From assembly GCF_031583575.1 (NCBI RefSeq), contig NZ_CP134146.1:930001-994000 (forward strand): a DNA stretch of 64,000 nt, in the 5' to 3' direction. Origin of the DNA: Thalassotalea nanhaiensis (GTDB taxonomy: Bacteria > Pseudomonadota > Gammaproteobacteria > Enterobacterales > Alteromonadaceae). A program made the translations under genes and the position numbers. Of this stretch, positions 7,487-16,624 are shown piece by piece. Below the pieces are notes generated by a model that made no database searches, was not told the origin of the DNA, and saw only the letters and a list, made by a program, of their open reading frames with translations. Within the stretch, counting starts at the first letter, position 1. The number at the start of each line of letters is the position of its first letter.

Positions 7487-10374
7487 TGCGTTATTTTTTT
7501 CTTTTTGGGCAAGTAATTTGTTTGCTTAATATGGTGTTCTTGATTTCGCTCTTGCCATTTTGAAGGCGATGAAACCTTATTTACCTGTACAGCAGTCACT
7601 TTATATTCTGGACAGTTTGTGGCCCAATCTGAATTGTCGGTAGTAACCACATTGGCACCACTTTCAGGGTGATGAAATGTGGTATAAACAACACCAGGTT
7701 GCATACGCTCAGTAATTTTTGCAATAAGAACGGTATCACCAGAGCGACTATTTATGCCTAACCAATCGCCATCAACAATACCTCTTTCCTGAGCATCATG
7801 TGGATGAATTTCCAATACATCCTTGTCGTGCCAAGCTTGGTTGTCGGTACGTCGTGTTTGAGCACCTACATTGTATTGCGACAGTATGCGTCCAGTTGTT
7901 AATAGTAACGGAAATTTACGATTCGCTCGTTCACTTGTCGCGACATATTCTGTAATGGCAAATGTAGCTTTACCAATAGGGAAGTTATCTACATGCATGG
8001 TTGGTGTGCCAATTGGATTTTCATCATTACACGGCCACTGAATACTAGTTTGCTGCTCCAACTTTTCATAACTTACACCACTAAAGGTTGGTGTGAGCTG
8101 GGCAATTTCATCCATAATTTCACTTGGATGTTGGTAGTTCATTTCATAGCCAAGTGCATTTGAAAGTGCCATCGTCGCTTGCCAGTCAGCTAAGCCGGCA
8201 AGTGGAGTCATAACTTTTCTGACGCGGTTAATACGGCGTTCAGCATTGGTAAACGTACCATCTTTTTCTAAAAATGAAGACCCGGGTAAAAACACATGGG
8301 CAAATTTTGCCGTTTCGTTAAGGAAAATATCTTGTACGATCAAACATTCCAAAGAGCCTAATGCCGCTTGTACATGATGGGTATTAGGATCAGATTGTGC
8401 AATATCTTCACCTTGGCAATATAAACCTTTGAACGTGCCATCAATGGCAGCATCAAACATATTAGGAATACGCAGTCCTGGTTCAGAATCGATGGTAACT
8501 TGCCAATGCTGCTCAAATTTATCGCGCAATAAATCATTACTTACATGTTGGTATCCTGGTAGTTCATGAGGGAACGAGCCCATGTCGCATGAGCCCTGTA
8601 CGTTATTTTGACCACGTAATGGGTTAACGCCAACGCCTTCTCGGCCAATATTGCCGGTGAGTAATGCTAAGTTTGCTATGCCCATAACCATGCTTGAGCC
8701 TTGCGAATGCTCTGTCACTCCCAAGCCATAGTAAATGGCTGCATTGTTAGCATTGGCATATAAGCGGGCAGCCAGGCGTAATTCGTTAGCATCAATACCG
8801 GTAATTTCGGCAGTACGCTCTGGCGAATGACGAGAGTCTTTTATAAAGTTATACCATTGTTGGTAAGCGTCGGTTTGACAGCGTTGTGCAATAAAGTCTT
8901 TATCTTCTAAGCCTTCATCTACAATGACATGTGCCATTGCATTTATAAATGCTACATTGGTGCCAGGGCGTAAAGGTAGGTGATGGTCCAAATGCACATG
9001 TGGGCTTTTGCCTAAATCAATTTTACGAGGATCGGCAATAATAAGTTTTGCCCCTTGTCGTAATCGTTTCTTTAATAAAGAGCCAAATACTGGGTGAGCA
9101 TCGGTTGGGTTAGCGCCAATAACGATAATAGCATCAGCTTTCATTACCGAATCAAACGTTTGCGTACCAGCAGATTCTCCAAGTGTCGCTTTTAAGCCAA
9201 AACCGGTTGGTGAATGACATACTCGTGCACAGGTGTCGGTATTGTTGTTACCGAACGCAGCTCTAATCAACTTTTGTACTAGATAGGTTTCTTCATTGGT
9301 ACAACGAGAAGACGTAATACCACCAATACTATCTTTACCGTATTTTTGTTGAATGCCTTTTAGCTTAGAGGCGGCAAATTGAATTGCTTCTTCCCAGCTC
9401 ACTTCACGCCAAGGTTGGTCTATATGATCTCTAACCATAGGTGTGGTAATACGGTCTTGATGGGTGGCATAACCAAACGCAAAACGTCCCTTCACACAAG
9501 AATGGCCATGGTTGGCTTGGCCATCCTTTGACGGCACCATACGCACAACCTTTTCACCTTGCATATGTGCATCAAATGAACAACCAACACCGCAGTAAGC
9601 ACAAGTTGTGGTAACTTTATGTTCGGGTTGTCCTTGTTCAATAATGCTATTTTCCATTAAGGTTGATGTCGGGCAGGCTTGTATACAGGCGCCACAAGAA
9701 ACACAATCTGAACTGATAAAATCGTTGTTATATCCGGTTGATATTTTTGAGTCAAAGCCTCTACCATCAACGGTTAAAGCAAAGGTTCCCTGCACTTGCT
9801 CACAGGCACGGACACAACGAGAGCAAACAATACATTTGCTCGGCTCAAAGGTAAAATAAGGGTTAGACGTATCTTTAGCTGCACTAAGGTGATTATCACC
9901 ATCAAAACCATACCTTACTTCACGTAAACCAACCGTACCAGCCATGTCTTGTAATTCACAATCGCCATTACTTGCACAGGTTAAACAATCCAACGGGTGA
10001 TCAGAAATGTACAGTTCCATGATATTTTTACGCAGGCGCGCAATTTTGTCATTTTGCGTAGATACTTGCATGTCTTGTTCTACGGGAGTTGTACAGGAAG
10101 CAGGCATGCCTTTACGGCCCTCTATTTCCACTGCACAAAGTCGACATGAGCCAAATGATTCTAAATTATCTGAGGCACATAGTTTTGGGATGGCGATATT
10201 TAACAAGGCTGCTGCACGCATTACCGAGGTACCTTTGGGTACCGATATACTTTGACCATCTACTGTTAACGTAACCTGCTCAGCAGAATCAACAAATGGT
10301 GTTCCTAAATCAACAATGCTGCTCGAGTTTAACCCTTGGTTTTGCTCTGCTTTTGGATCATAAATAGCAACCAT
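7483..10374 (-). CDS. fdsA: NAD-dependent formate dehydrogenase alpha (catalytic) subunit FdsA
   Basis: 963 residues. Domains in order: NuoG-like [2Fe-2S] ferredoxin (CRLCAVEIEG region), His-Cys3 [4Fe-4S] site (HPLDCLTCASNGDC), two [4Fe-4S] sites (CIVCSRCVRAC and CVSCGACIQAC), the CAYCGVGC proximal cluster, then the molybdopterin oxidoreductase body and C-terminal dinucleotide-binding domain. The molybdenum ligand is the Cys of ARVCHSPTGFG, not selenocysteine. It oxidises formate to CO2 and passes electrons to NAD through FdsB/FdsG. The start codon shares one base with the fdsB stop. Confidence 0.96.
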   Translation of the reverse strand: MVAIYDPKAEQNQGLNSSSIVDLGTPFVDSAEQVTLTVDGQSISVPKGTSVMRAAALLNIAIPKLCASDNLESFGSCRLCAVEIEGRKGMPASCTTPVEQDMQVSTQNDKIARLRKNIMELYISDHPLDCLTCASNGDCELQDMAGTVGLREVRYGFDGDNHLSAAKDTSNPYFTFEPSKCIVCSRCVRACEQVQGTFALTVDGRGFDSKISTGYNNDFISSDCVSCGACIQACPTSTLMENSIIEQGQPEHKVTTTCAYCGVGCSFDAHMQGEKVVRMVPSKDGQANHGHSCVKGRFAFGYATHQDRITTPMVRDHIDQPWREVSWEEAIQFAASKLKGIQQKYGKDSIGGITSSRCTNEETYLVQKLIRAAFGNNNTDTCARVCHSPTGFGLKATLGESAGTQTFDSVMKADAIIVIGANPTDAHPVFGSLLKKRLRQGAKLIIADPRKIDLGKSPHVHLDHHLPLRPGTNVAFINAMAHVIVDEGLEDKDFIAQRCQTDAYQQWYNFIKDSRHSPERTAEITGIDANELRLAARLYANANNAAIYYGLGVTEHSQGSSMVMGIANLALLTGNIGREGVGVNPLRGQNNVQGSCDMGSFPHELPGYQHVSNDLLRDKFEQHWQVTIDSEPGLRIPNMFDAAIDGTFKGLYCQGEDIAQSDPNTHHVQAALGSLECLIVQDIFLNETAKFAHVFLPGSSFLEKDGTFTNAERRINRVRKVMTPLAGLADWQATMALSNALGYEMNYQHPSEIMDEIAQLTPTFSGVSYEKLEQQTSIQWPCNDENPIGTPTMHVDNFPIGKATFAITEYVATSERANRKFPLLLTTGRILSQYNVGAQTRRTDNQAWHDKDVLEIHPHDAQERGIVDGDWLGINSRSGDTVLIAKITERMQPGVVYTTFHHPESGANVVTTDNSDWATNCPEYKVTAVQVNKVSSPSKWQERNQEHHIKQTNYLPKKKKITQ

Positions 10375-11999
10375 TAGTTTATCTCCTTGGCATTGAATTT
10401 ATCAGCTGTAGCCACGAAGTCATCGCTAAAGTGATTCATAATACTGCGCACAGGGATAGGCGTCATACCTCCCATGGCACATAAAGAGCCATCGACCATT
10501 GTATCGCAAAGATCAACCAACAAGGTATTAAGCTCGGCAAGCTCTTCTGCTGAGTTTTCACTTTGTTGTTGAGCCTTTGTCATCTTATTAATAACTTCTA
10601 CGCCCCTTACCGAGCCAATGCGACATGGAGTACATTTTCCGCAGGATTCGGCTACACAAAATTCCATTGCAAAGCGGGCTTGAGCGGTCATGTCGACGGT
10701 ATCGTCAAACGCAACAATACCGCCATGACCTAACACAGCGTCAATTTTTGCAAACGCTTCGTAATCAAGTTCAGTAGCCCATTGATTTTCAGGAAGATAT
10801 GCACCAAGAGGGCCGCCTACTTGAATTGCTTTTAATGGGACTCCGCTATAACTTCCCGCTCCAAAATCATTAATCAATTCAGCTAACGTGGTACCAAATG
10901 CCAGTTCAACCAAACCACCTTGCTTTATATTTCCTGCCAATTGAAATGGTAGTGTGCCGCGCGATCGGCCAACGCCAAAATCTTGATAGTATTGAGCGCC
11001 TTGGGCAAGAATAGTCGGTATGGTCGCTAAGCTAATCACATTATTAACAATTGTTGGTTGGCCGAATAAGCCTTCAATTGCAGGCAATGGCGGTTTCGCC
11101 CGCACTAAACCTCGTTTACCTTCAAGGCTTTCCAGCAATGATGTTTCTTCACCACAGATGTATGCGCCAGCACCTATGCGCACTTCCAAATCAAATTTTT
11201 GGCCACTTTGTTGAATGTTATTACCTAGAAAATTCTGTTGGTAGGCGGTATTAATCGCTTGCTCTAAAATAATGTTAGCCTGTGGGTATTCCGAGCGTAA
11301 ATAAATATAACCTTGGTTGGCACCAACCGCTAAACCAGCGATGATCATCCCTTCAATTAAACTAAACGGATCGGCCTCCATTAATAAACGATCAGAAAAT
11401 GTTCCTGAGTCGCCTTCATCGGCATTACAAACAATGTATTTTTGTTGTGCTTCAGAGGTTGATTTGGCATCTAGTACGGTTTGCCATTTTATACCTGTCG
11501 GAAATGCCGCGCCGCCTCGTCCTCGTAAACCTGAGGTTTTTATTTCATCGACTATTTTTTGCTGGCCGTTGTCACTGCCTTGCTCAAACATTGCTAACGC
11601 TTTTGATAAGCCGGAAAAGCCTTCATGTTCGATATAATCGTTGATATTAATCGGGTCGATAATCCCCGCACGACTAAACGTTAAGCGCTGCTGTTTAGCA
11701 AGGTAGGGAATTTCTTCAGTCAAGCCTAAATATAAGGGATGATCGGAGTTTCCATTTAATAAACCTTGAGCAAGTAATGACTCAACATCTTCAATTTGCA
11801 CTGGCCCGTAAGCAACGCGCCCTTTTGGTGTAAGCACTTCTACTAGAGGTTCAAGATAAAACAAGCCCCTAGAGCCATTTCGCACTATTGTTACATCATC
11901 GGTTAAGTCTTGGCATTGAAACTTTAACGCTTGAACAACATCGTCCGCACCCATTGATAATGCTGAAGTATCTCGTGGAACAAATAGAGTAATAGCCAT
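10374..11999 (-). CDS. fdsB: NAD-dependent formate dehydrogenase beta subunit FdsB (NuoF-like)
   Basis: 541 residues. A short N-terminal thioredoxin-like region (about 1-110) precedes a NuoF-type domain. The NADH-binding glycine motif GLRGRGGAAFPTG, the FMN-site segment CNADEGDSGTF and the [4Fe-4S] ligands ESCGKCTPCRIG are present. It receives electrons from FdsA and reduces NAD to NADH in the cytoplasm. The gene follows fdsG with no gap. Confidence 0.95.
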   Translation of the reverse strand: MAITLFVPRDTSALSMGADDVVQALKFQCQDLTDDVTIVRNGSRGLFYLEPLVEVLTPKGRVAYGPVQIEDVESLLAQGLLNGNSDHPLYLGLTEEIPYLAKQQRLTFSRAGIIDPININDYIEHEGFSGLSKALAMFEQGSDNGQQKIVDEIKTSGLRGRGGAAFPTGIKWQTVLDAKSTSEAQQKYIVCNADEGDSGTFSDRLLMEADPFSLIEGMIIAGLAVGANQGYIYLRSEYPQANIILEQAINTAYQQNFLGNNIQQSGQKFDLEVRIGAGAYICGEETSLLESLEGKRGLVRAKPPLPAIEGLFGQPTIVNNVISLATIPTILAQGAQYYQDFGVGRSRGTLPFQLAGNIKQGGLVELAFGTTLAELINDFGAGSYSGVPLKAIQVGGPLGAYLPENQWATELDYEAFAKIDAVLGHGGIVAFDDTVDMTAQARFAMEFCVAESCGKCTPCRIGSVRGVEVINKMTKAQQQSENSAEELAELNTLLVDLCDTMVDGSLCAMGGMTPIPVRSIMNHFSDDFVATADKFNAKEIN

Positions 12000-12494
12000 C
12001 TATGCGAGCTCCCCAACATTTATTTTATAAGTGGCAAGCGTGTCGGTAAGCTTGGTAAATTTTTCACTGTTCATTCGGCCATATACTTTGTCAGCAACTT
12101 TTACTGAGGGAGCGCATGCACAGTTGCCTAGGCAGTAAACTGGCTCTAAGGTAAAGTTGTTGTCTTTAGTTGTTTGATTATATTCAATGTTAAGTTGAGA
12201 TTGAGCTGCAGCCTCTAATGCACCGGAGCCCATTGACTGACAAGCCTCGCCTCGGCATATTTCGATAACGTGACGACCTGTTTGTTTCATTCTAAAGTGA
12301 GCATAAAAGCTTATCACGCCAAAAATTTCAGCATCGCTTTGATTTAATGAATAAGCAACGATAGATATTGCTTGCTCAGGAATGAAGCCAAATTCATGTT
12401 GAATATCATGAAGAATAGGTAACAGAGCACCAGGTAAGTTTTTTTTATTATCAACAATCTGTTGAATTTTATAGTTTATTTCATCAGTGGTCAT
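12000..12494 (-). CDS. fdsG: NAD-dependent formate dehydrogenase gamma subunit FdsG (NuoE-like)
   Basis: 164 residues, the thioredoxin-fold [2Fe-2S] subunit. Four ligand cysteines are seen in ICRGEACQS and YCLGNCACAPS. The helical N-terminal part (ALLPILHDIQHEFGFIPEQA) is typical of NuoE. It is the first gene of the operon fdsG-fdsB-fdsA-fdhD-fdsD. That order matches the canonical fdsGBACD arrangement. Confidence 0.95.
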   Translation of the reverse strand: MTTDEINYKIQQIVDNKKNLPGALLPILHDIQHEFGFIPEQAISIVAYSLNQSDAEIFGVISFYAHFRMKQTGRHVIEICRGEACQSMGSGALEAAAQSQLNIEYNQTTKDNNFTLEPVYCLGNCACAPSVKVADKVYGRMNSEKFTKLTDTLATYKINVGELA

Positions 12495-12591
12495 GCTTAT
12501 ATCTCATCCTGAACCGATTAAATTATTCGGGCTTAATAATTTATTATATATCTTTTTTGATCCGATTGGTGAAAGCGTTAAATGCATATTT

Positions 12592-12615
12592 CATTAAAAT
12601 AACGTCGTTTTAATG
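12592..12615. promoter_or_regulatory. 24-bp imperfect palindrome in the fds/hydrolase divergent promoter region
   Basis: CATTAAAA and TTTTAATG form 8-base arms around a centre containing ACGT (only the TA/CG step mismatches). It lies 98 bases upstream of fdsG and 176 bases upstream of the divergent hydrolase gene. The position between divergent starts argues for an operator rather than a terminator. No regulator gene is adjacent. Confidence 0.45.
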
Positions 12616-12790
12616 TTTTTAAGAACAAAATTATAATTGTGAAAATAAAAAACAAGTAAACTAAACGTTAATTTTTTGTGGGGTATTCAGTCTGTGTTGA
12701 CTAAATTTTACAAAAATTGTACTAAAAAGTTGTACTAATAGTTAAAATCTACATGGTATGATGCCTCCTTGATTTTTTTATGGACCTTAC

Positions 12791-13600
12791 ATGAACACTG
12801 CAATGCTTTATCACAAAACTTATTTACACCCAGACAGCAAAGAATGGGTAGTTTTTGTGCATGGCGCTGGCGGCAGTTCTAGTATTTGGTTTAAGCAAAT
12901 CAAAGAATACAAAAAACACTTCAATTTGGTATTTATTGATTTACGCGGTCATGGCCGTTCGGCTGCGGTTTCCTTCAAAGAGATGCTAAAAAACGGTTAC
13001 ACCTTTAATGATGTTGCGCTGGATATTGTGCAAGTCCTTGATCACTTAAAAATTAAAGGCGCTCACTTTGTTGGTATTTCACTTGGTACAATATTAATTC
13101 AAAAGTTAGCTGAACTTGCACCTAACCGAGTTAAAACAATGGTGCTAGGTGGTGCCGTAACTCGCTTTGATTTTCGCTCGAATACACTGGTTAAAATTGG
13201 TGACTTCTTTAAGCATGTAATGCCTTATATGTGGTTATATCGATTATTCGCATATATTCTAATGCCTCAAAAGGGGCAGGTTGAATCTCGAGGCATGTTT
13301 ATTAAAGATGCAAAAAAACTGTGTCAAAAAGAGTTTAAGCGTTGGTTTAAGCTTGCCGCTGATGTGAACCCATTAATGAAGTACTACAAAGAGAATGAAA
13401 CCAATACGCCAACATTATATTTAATGGGAGAAAATGATCATATGTTCATGCGGCCTGTAAAAGAAATGGTTGCCAAGCATAGTCGTAGTCAATTAACAGA
13501 GATTAGTAATTGTGGGCATGTATGTAATGTAGAAAAACCACAAGAGTTTAATCAACACTCCATTGAATTCATTAAAAACAATGGCCAACAAAACAGTTAA
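12791..13600 (+). CDS. Alpha/beta hydrolase
   Basis: 269 residues with a complete alpha/beta-hydrolase fold. The oxyanion-hole motif is VHGAGGSSSIW, the nucleophile elbow is GISLG (Ser near residue 97), the acid is in LMGENDHMF, and the catalytic His is in SNCGHVCNVEKP. No signal peptide is seen, so it is cytoplasmic. The substrate cannot be named; the family includes esterases, lactonases and dehalogenases. Two direct TTGTACTAA repeats (12717-12725 and 12730-12738) lie upstream with a possible TATGAT -10 element. Confidence 0.88.
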   Translation: MNTAMLYHKTYLHPDSKEWVVFVHGAGGSSSIWFKQIKEYKKHFNLVFIDLRGHGRSAAVSFKEMLKNGYTFNDVALDIVQVLDHLKIKGAHFVGISLGTILIQKLAELAPNRVKTMVLGGAVTRFDFRSNTLVKIGDFFKHVMPYMWLYRLFAYILMPQKGQVESRGMFIKDAKKLCQKEFKRWFKLAADVNPLMKYYKENETNTPTLYLMGENDHMFMRPVKEMVAKHSRSQLTEISNCGHVCNVEKPQEFNQHSIEFIKNNGQQNS

Positions 13601-13602
13601 CG

Positions 13603-14325
13603 CTAGAATAAGTAACTAAGTCCAAGCAGTATTAACAAAGCCCCTAAATACTTACTAATAATCTCCCCTTTGGGTAAAGCCTTTTCCACCAACACCACTA
13701 GCGTAAGAATTAAAATCCATTGTAAGTTCATTACCCCGGTAACAAATAAAATTGCCATTAAAAACCAACAGCAACCCACGCAATAGCTGCCATGTTTTAT
13801 CCCTAAACTGACTGCACCTTTTATCCCTTCTTGCCAGTCTCCGGTTAACAGGGAAAGTGGCGAGCGGCACAAGTTTAAACATTGTTGTTTAAAAGCACTG
13901 AATTGATATATACCGGCAACGATAAGGATGAGGGCACTAAATTGTATATTCGCACTATCCATCATCGGGCTGAGCAACTCCAAGTGATGCAACCAGGTTT
14001 GAATGATGGTGATCAGAACACTATAAATAGCCCACGCAATTAGGTAGCCGATAGAAAAGAAAAATGTAGGTGTGAAGCTTGCTCCGTGCTGTTGACGTTG
14101 TTGGTTTATTTTATCAATAAGTAAAATAACAGGCAGGGCAGATGGCAACATCATGCCTGCCATCATAATGGCCCACATAATAAATAAAAGCCCAATATCA
14201 GCATATGACCAAGTAGCCACTGGCTCCATATTCATGGTCATCCCATAAAGCATATAATACCAACTCAAATATATGAGCAGCCCTATGGATACTAAAACCA
14301 ACCCTTTATTTACGATGCTTTGCAA
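13603..14325 (-). CDS. DUF2182 integral membrane protein, probable metal-binding
   Basis: 240 residues with about six transmembrane helices. It shows DUF2182 hallmarks: the Met-rich helix WAIMMAGMMLPSALPVI, the YQFSAFKQQCLNLCRSP segment, and GSYCVGCCWFLMA. The clustered Cys, Met and His residues in membrane helices suggest metal handling, but no function is established. It is immediately downstream of a DUF1326 gene on the same strand (24-base gap). These two families are commonly neighbours, so they probably act together. It converges on the hydrolase gene, 2 bases away. Confidence 0.85.
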   Translation of the reverse strand: MQSIVNKGLVLVSIGLLIYLSWYYMLYGMTMNMEPVATWSYADIGLLFIMWAIMMAGMMLPSALPVILLIDKINQQRQQHGASFTPTFFFSIGYLIAWAIYSVLITIIQTWLHHLELLSPMMDSANIQFSALILIVAGIYQFSAFKQQCLNLCRSPLSLLTGDWQEGIKGAVSLGIKHGSYCVGCCWFLMAILFVTGVMNLQWILILTLVVLVEKALPKGEIISKYLGALLILLGLSYLF

Positions 14326-14349
14326 CAGTACTATTAACCTTTATTTTAA

Positions 14350-14973
14350 TTAAGTAGGCCAATTAACAACAGCTTTGGCAGCAAATGTGTCTGAATAATT
14401 AAACGATAAATTGCCATGCTCTACTTTTAACGATGTTGTTTTTCCAACAAAACCATCATTCCACATAAAACCACCACTAGGAAAGGTAATGTGTACTTTA
14501 TTTTCATCACCTGTTACTGGGTTGATATGTGGCGCTTGTCCGGTTTCTAAAACACCTGAAATTGAAACGGTAGACTTATAATCTTGTGGATCCATTTCAA
14601 TATCGCTGATTATCGGTCCGTCAAATTCAGAAAACAATGTTGCGATAGCTTCAACTGGCATACCGCCTGCTTGGCCTGAGAAAATCGTCGCTAACGCTGT
14701 TACTTGCTCTTCACTTGCGGCTCTATCAATAAATAGTGCGCCTTTACCGTCGCCATCATGCATGGCTTTTGGCCACATAGCGACAAATACAGCTTTTAAA
14801 CCAGACAGATCTAAATCGTTAAAATGACCTTTTATTACCTGCCAACCTAAAATGGCATCACAGCCGCCATTCGCACTGCTCGGAAAGCCGCCAAATTGGC
14901 ATCCACATCCATGACTACAGCTACAACTTTCAATCTGGTGCATGGATAATGCCCAAGAATTTTCATCAGACAT
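14350..14973 (-). CDS. DUF1326 domain protein
   Basis: 207 residues, soluble, no signal peptide. The N-terminus has the dense Cys motif ESCSCSHGCGCQFGG (Cys at 17, 19, 23 and 25), typical of DUF1326 and suited to binding a metal ion. Further conserved-looking parts are FVAMWPKAMHDGDGKG and the C-terminal FMWNDGFVGKTTSLKVEHG. The function is unknown. The start is supported by AGGAG upstream. It forms a two-gene unit with the DUF2182 gene. Confidence 0.85.
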   Translation of the reverse strand: MSDENSWALSMHQIESCSCSHGCGCQFGGFPSSANGGCDAILGWQVIKGHFNDLDLSGLKAVFVAMWPKAMHDGDGKGALFIDRAASEEQVTALATIFSGQAGGMPVEAIATLFSEFDGPIISDIEMDPQDYKSTVSISGVLETGQAPHINPVTGDENKVHITFPSGGFMWNDGFVGKTTSLKVEHGNLSFNYSDTFAAKAVVNWPT

Positions 14974-15110
14974 AATAAACTCCTTTGTAAAAGTGGATTA
15001 AGTATAGTTCACTTTTACAAATTATTATTTTATCCGTCATAGTCACTTTTTCGACTTAAAACCAATATTATAAGTCGCTTCATTGTTCATTATGGCTGCT
15101 TAAAGGTTAA

Positions 15111-15482
15111 TTACTTTGCGGTAATATAGATAACTTTCACACCTTGATTTATTTGGCTTGGCGAATGTACAGCGACATTGCTAAATGAAGTTGAGTCCTT
15201 CCTATAGGCGTCAATGAATTTTGCCGTTCGTGTCGAGCTAAAAGAGTAAGCAAAGTCAGCTATATTTTGTTCATTACACTTAAGGTGATCTGCAATTACT
15301 TGATAAGTAAAGCCATGATGTTTTACTAATCTCATATAACGAAGTAGGTTGTTTTCGGCTGCAGCAATACATATTTTAGTATTTGGATCTTTGTCAGTAG
15401 CAACAAATTTATATTGGCTTGCTAAAGTTACAGGTGTGGCTCCAATTAATAGAGCTAAAATCGACAATTTGGTAAACGTCAT
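15111..15482 (-). CDS. Small secreted DUF3718-like protein
   Basis: 123 residues with a signal peptide (about 1-21, ending TLAS). The mature part resembles DUF3718 proteins of Alteromonadales: FVATDKDPNTKICIAAAENNL followed by a Cys in HLKCNEQ. Two cysteines could form a periplasmic disulfide. The function is unknown. The ribosome binding site AGGAGG sits just upstream of ATG. It is divergent from the DsrE-type gene. Confidence 0.7.
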   Translation of the reverse strand: MTFTKLSILALLIGATPVTLASQYKFVATDKDPNTKICIAAAENNLLRYMRLVKHHGFTYQVIADHLKCNEQNIADFAYSFSSTRTAKFIDAYRKDSTSFSNVAVHSPSQINQGVKVIYITAK

Positions 15483-15679
15483 AATACCCTCCTTTACCTA
15501 TTGTAAAAAATACACTGGCTTAGCAGGTGCAGAGAATAACCAAAGCACTGAAGCTAAGGGGTAGCTAAAGTATAGTAAAAAATTGTGCTTTTAAGATTTC
15601 CCTGTAGCTTAAGAGTTTTCATTGAGTTAAATTAGGTTTATTAAATGGTTGTATTTACTATTATTTTAAGAGCTGAACG

Positions 15680-16216
15680 ATGAAAAAAAATCTTATTATG
15701 TTGGTTACGCTATTGTTGTCATTCAATAGTTTTGCGGGCAAAGAAAACTTTACCAAAGGGCCTGTGTTTAAAAACTATGGTGAAAATGTTGCAATTAAAG
15801 GTGCGTTAATTCATCCAGAAAAACAAACATTTAAAGTAGTATTTGATATTGCCAATATTAATGAAAATGGGGGCGTTAACGGTAATTTTAATACGGTAGC
15901 TCGATTTATAAATATGCATGTTCGAGCAGGAGTCCCGTTAGAAAATATTGATGTGGCTATGGTGGTGCACGGAAAAGCTGGATTTGATTTAATGACAAAC
16001 GCAGCCTATAAAAACAAATTTGATCAAGATAATGTTAGTGCTGAATTAGTAAGTTTGTTGCTTGCTGCAGATGTTAAAATATACCTTTGCGGACAGTCGG
16101 CAAGTTATTTAGGTGTTGATAAGGTTGATTTAATACCTAGTGTTGAAATGGCGTTATCGGCAATGACGGCTAACGCTTTGCTGCAACAACAACGGTATAC
16201 TCTAAACCCATTTTAA
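15680..16216 (+). CDS. Periplasmic DsrE/DsrF-like protein
   Basis: 178 residues with a signal peptide (about 1-19, ending SFAG). The body matches the DsrE/TusD fold family: FKVVFDIANINENGGVN, RFINMHVRAGVPLENIDVAMVVHG, and the conserved Cys in DVKIYLCGQSASYLG. Cytoplasmic relatives relay sulfur. Exported versions like this one are common in marine gammaproteobacteria, with unknown partners. Monocistronic; a 17-bp perfect hairpin follows. Confidence 0.85.
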   Translation: MKKNLIMLVTLLLSFNSFAGKENFTKGPVFKNYGENVAIKGALIHPEKQTFKVVFDIANINENGGVNGNFNTVARFINMHVRAGVPLENIDVAMVVHGKAGFDLMTNAAYKNKFDQDNVSAELVSLLLAADVKIYLCGQSASYLGVDKVDLIPSVEMALSAMTANALLQQQRYTLNPF

Positions 16217-16246
16217 TTCGTTTTGAAAGTTATTCTATCTAACTAC

Positions 16247-16284
16247 GATTAATTTTAATTACTACTCAGTAATTAAAATTAATC
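16247..16284. terminator. Perfect 17-bp AT-rich hairpin between convergent genes
   Basis: GATTAATTTTAATTACT, a 4-base ACTC loop, then the exact reverse complement. It lies between the ends of two convergent genes and probably stops transcription from both sides. It lacks a long U-tract. Confidence 0.6.
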
Positions 16285-16324
16285 AGCACAGGGGGAGTAT
16301 TATCAGGAGGCTAAAATAGTAACA

Positions 16325-16585
16325 CTATTTAAGCAGTTCATGGCCCTCAGGCAGTTGCTTTTGAATCCATAATGCGAGTTTATGTTTCATACTTAGCAAG
16401 TCTTCTTTATCTTCAGGGAGAGGGTGAACCAATTTGTCCTGCACTAATAATCGATATAGTGCTTCAACCTTTTCTTTTGCTGCATCAGTTGCACCAAAGC
16501 TTTTAAAACCTCTATTTACTGCGTACTTTTCACCTACACTTAGGGCTATTTTTAATAAAGCCTGTTCATTTTTCATCTTTTTCAT
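16325..16585 (-). CDS. Small DUF5062-like protein
   Basis: 86 residues, cytoplasmic and mainly helical. The pattern KNEQALLKIALSVGEKYA, then AKEKVEALYRLLVQDKL, then MKHKLALWIQKQLPEGHELL, resembles DUF5062 proteins of Vibrio and Shewanella. No function is known. The assignment is from memory of the family and should be treated as tentative. Confidence 0.65.
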   Translation of the reverse strand: MKKMKNEQALLKIALSVGEKYAVNRGFKSFGATDAAKEKVEALYRLLVQDKLVHPLPEDKEDLLSMKHKLALWIQKQLPEGHELLK

Positions 16586-16624
16586 ACGCGTTCCAAATAA
16601 GGGAGAATGTTATACCAATTGGTA

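Noticed and set aside
7483-10374. Selenocysteine in the formate dehydrogenase catalytic subunit
   Set aside because: The metal-ligand position is a normal Cys codon (ARVCHSPT) and the frame has no internal TGA.
12717-12738. TTGTACTAA direct repeats as an operator before the hydrolase
   Set aside because: Short, 13-base period and AT-rich; no second locus with the same repeat in the window, so noted only in the gene entry.
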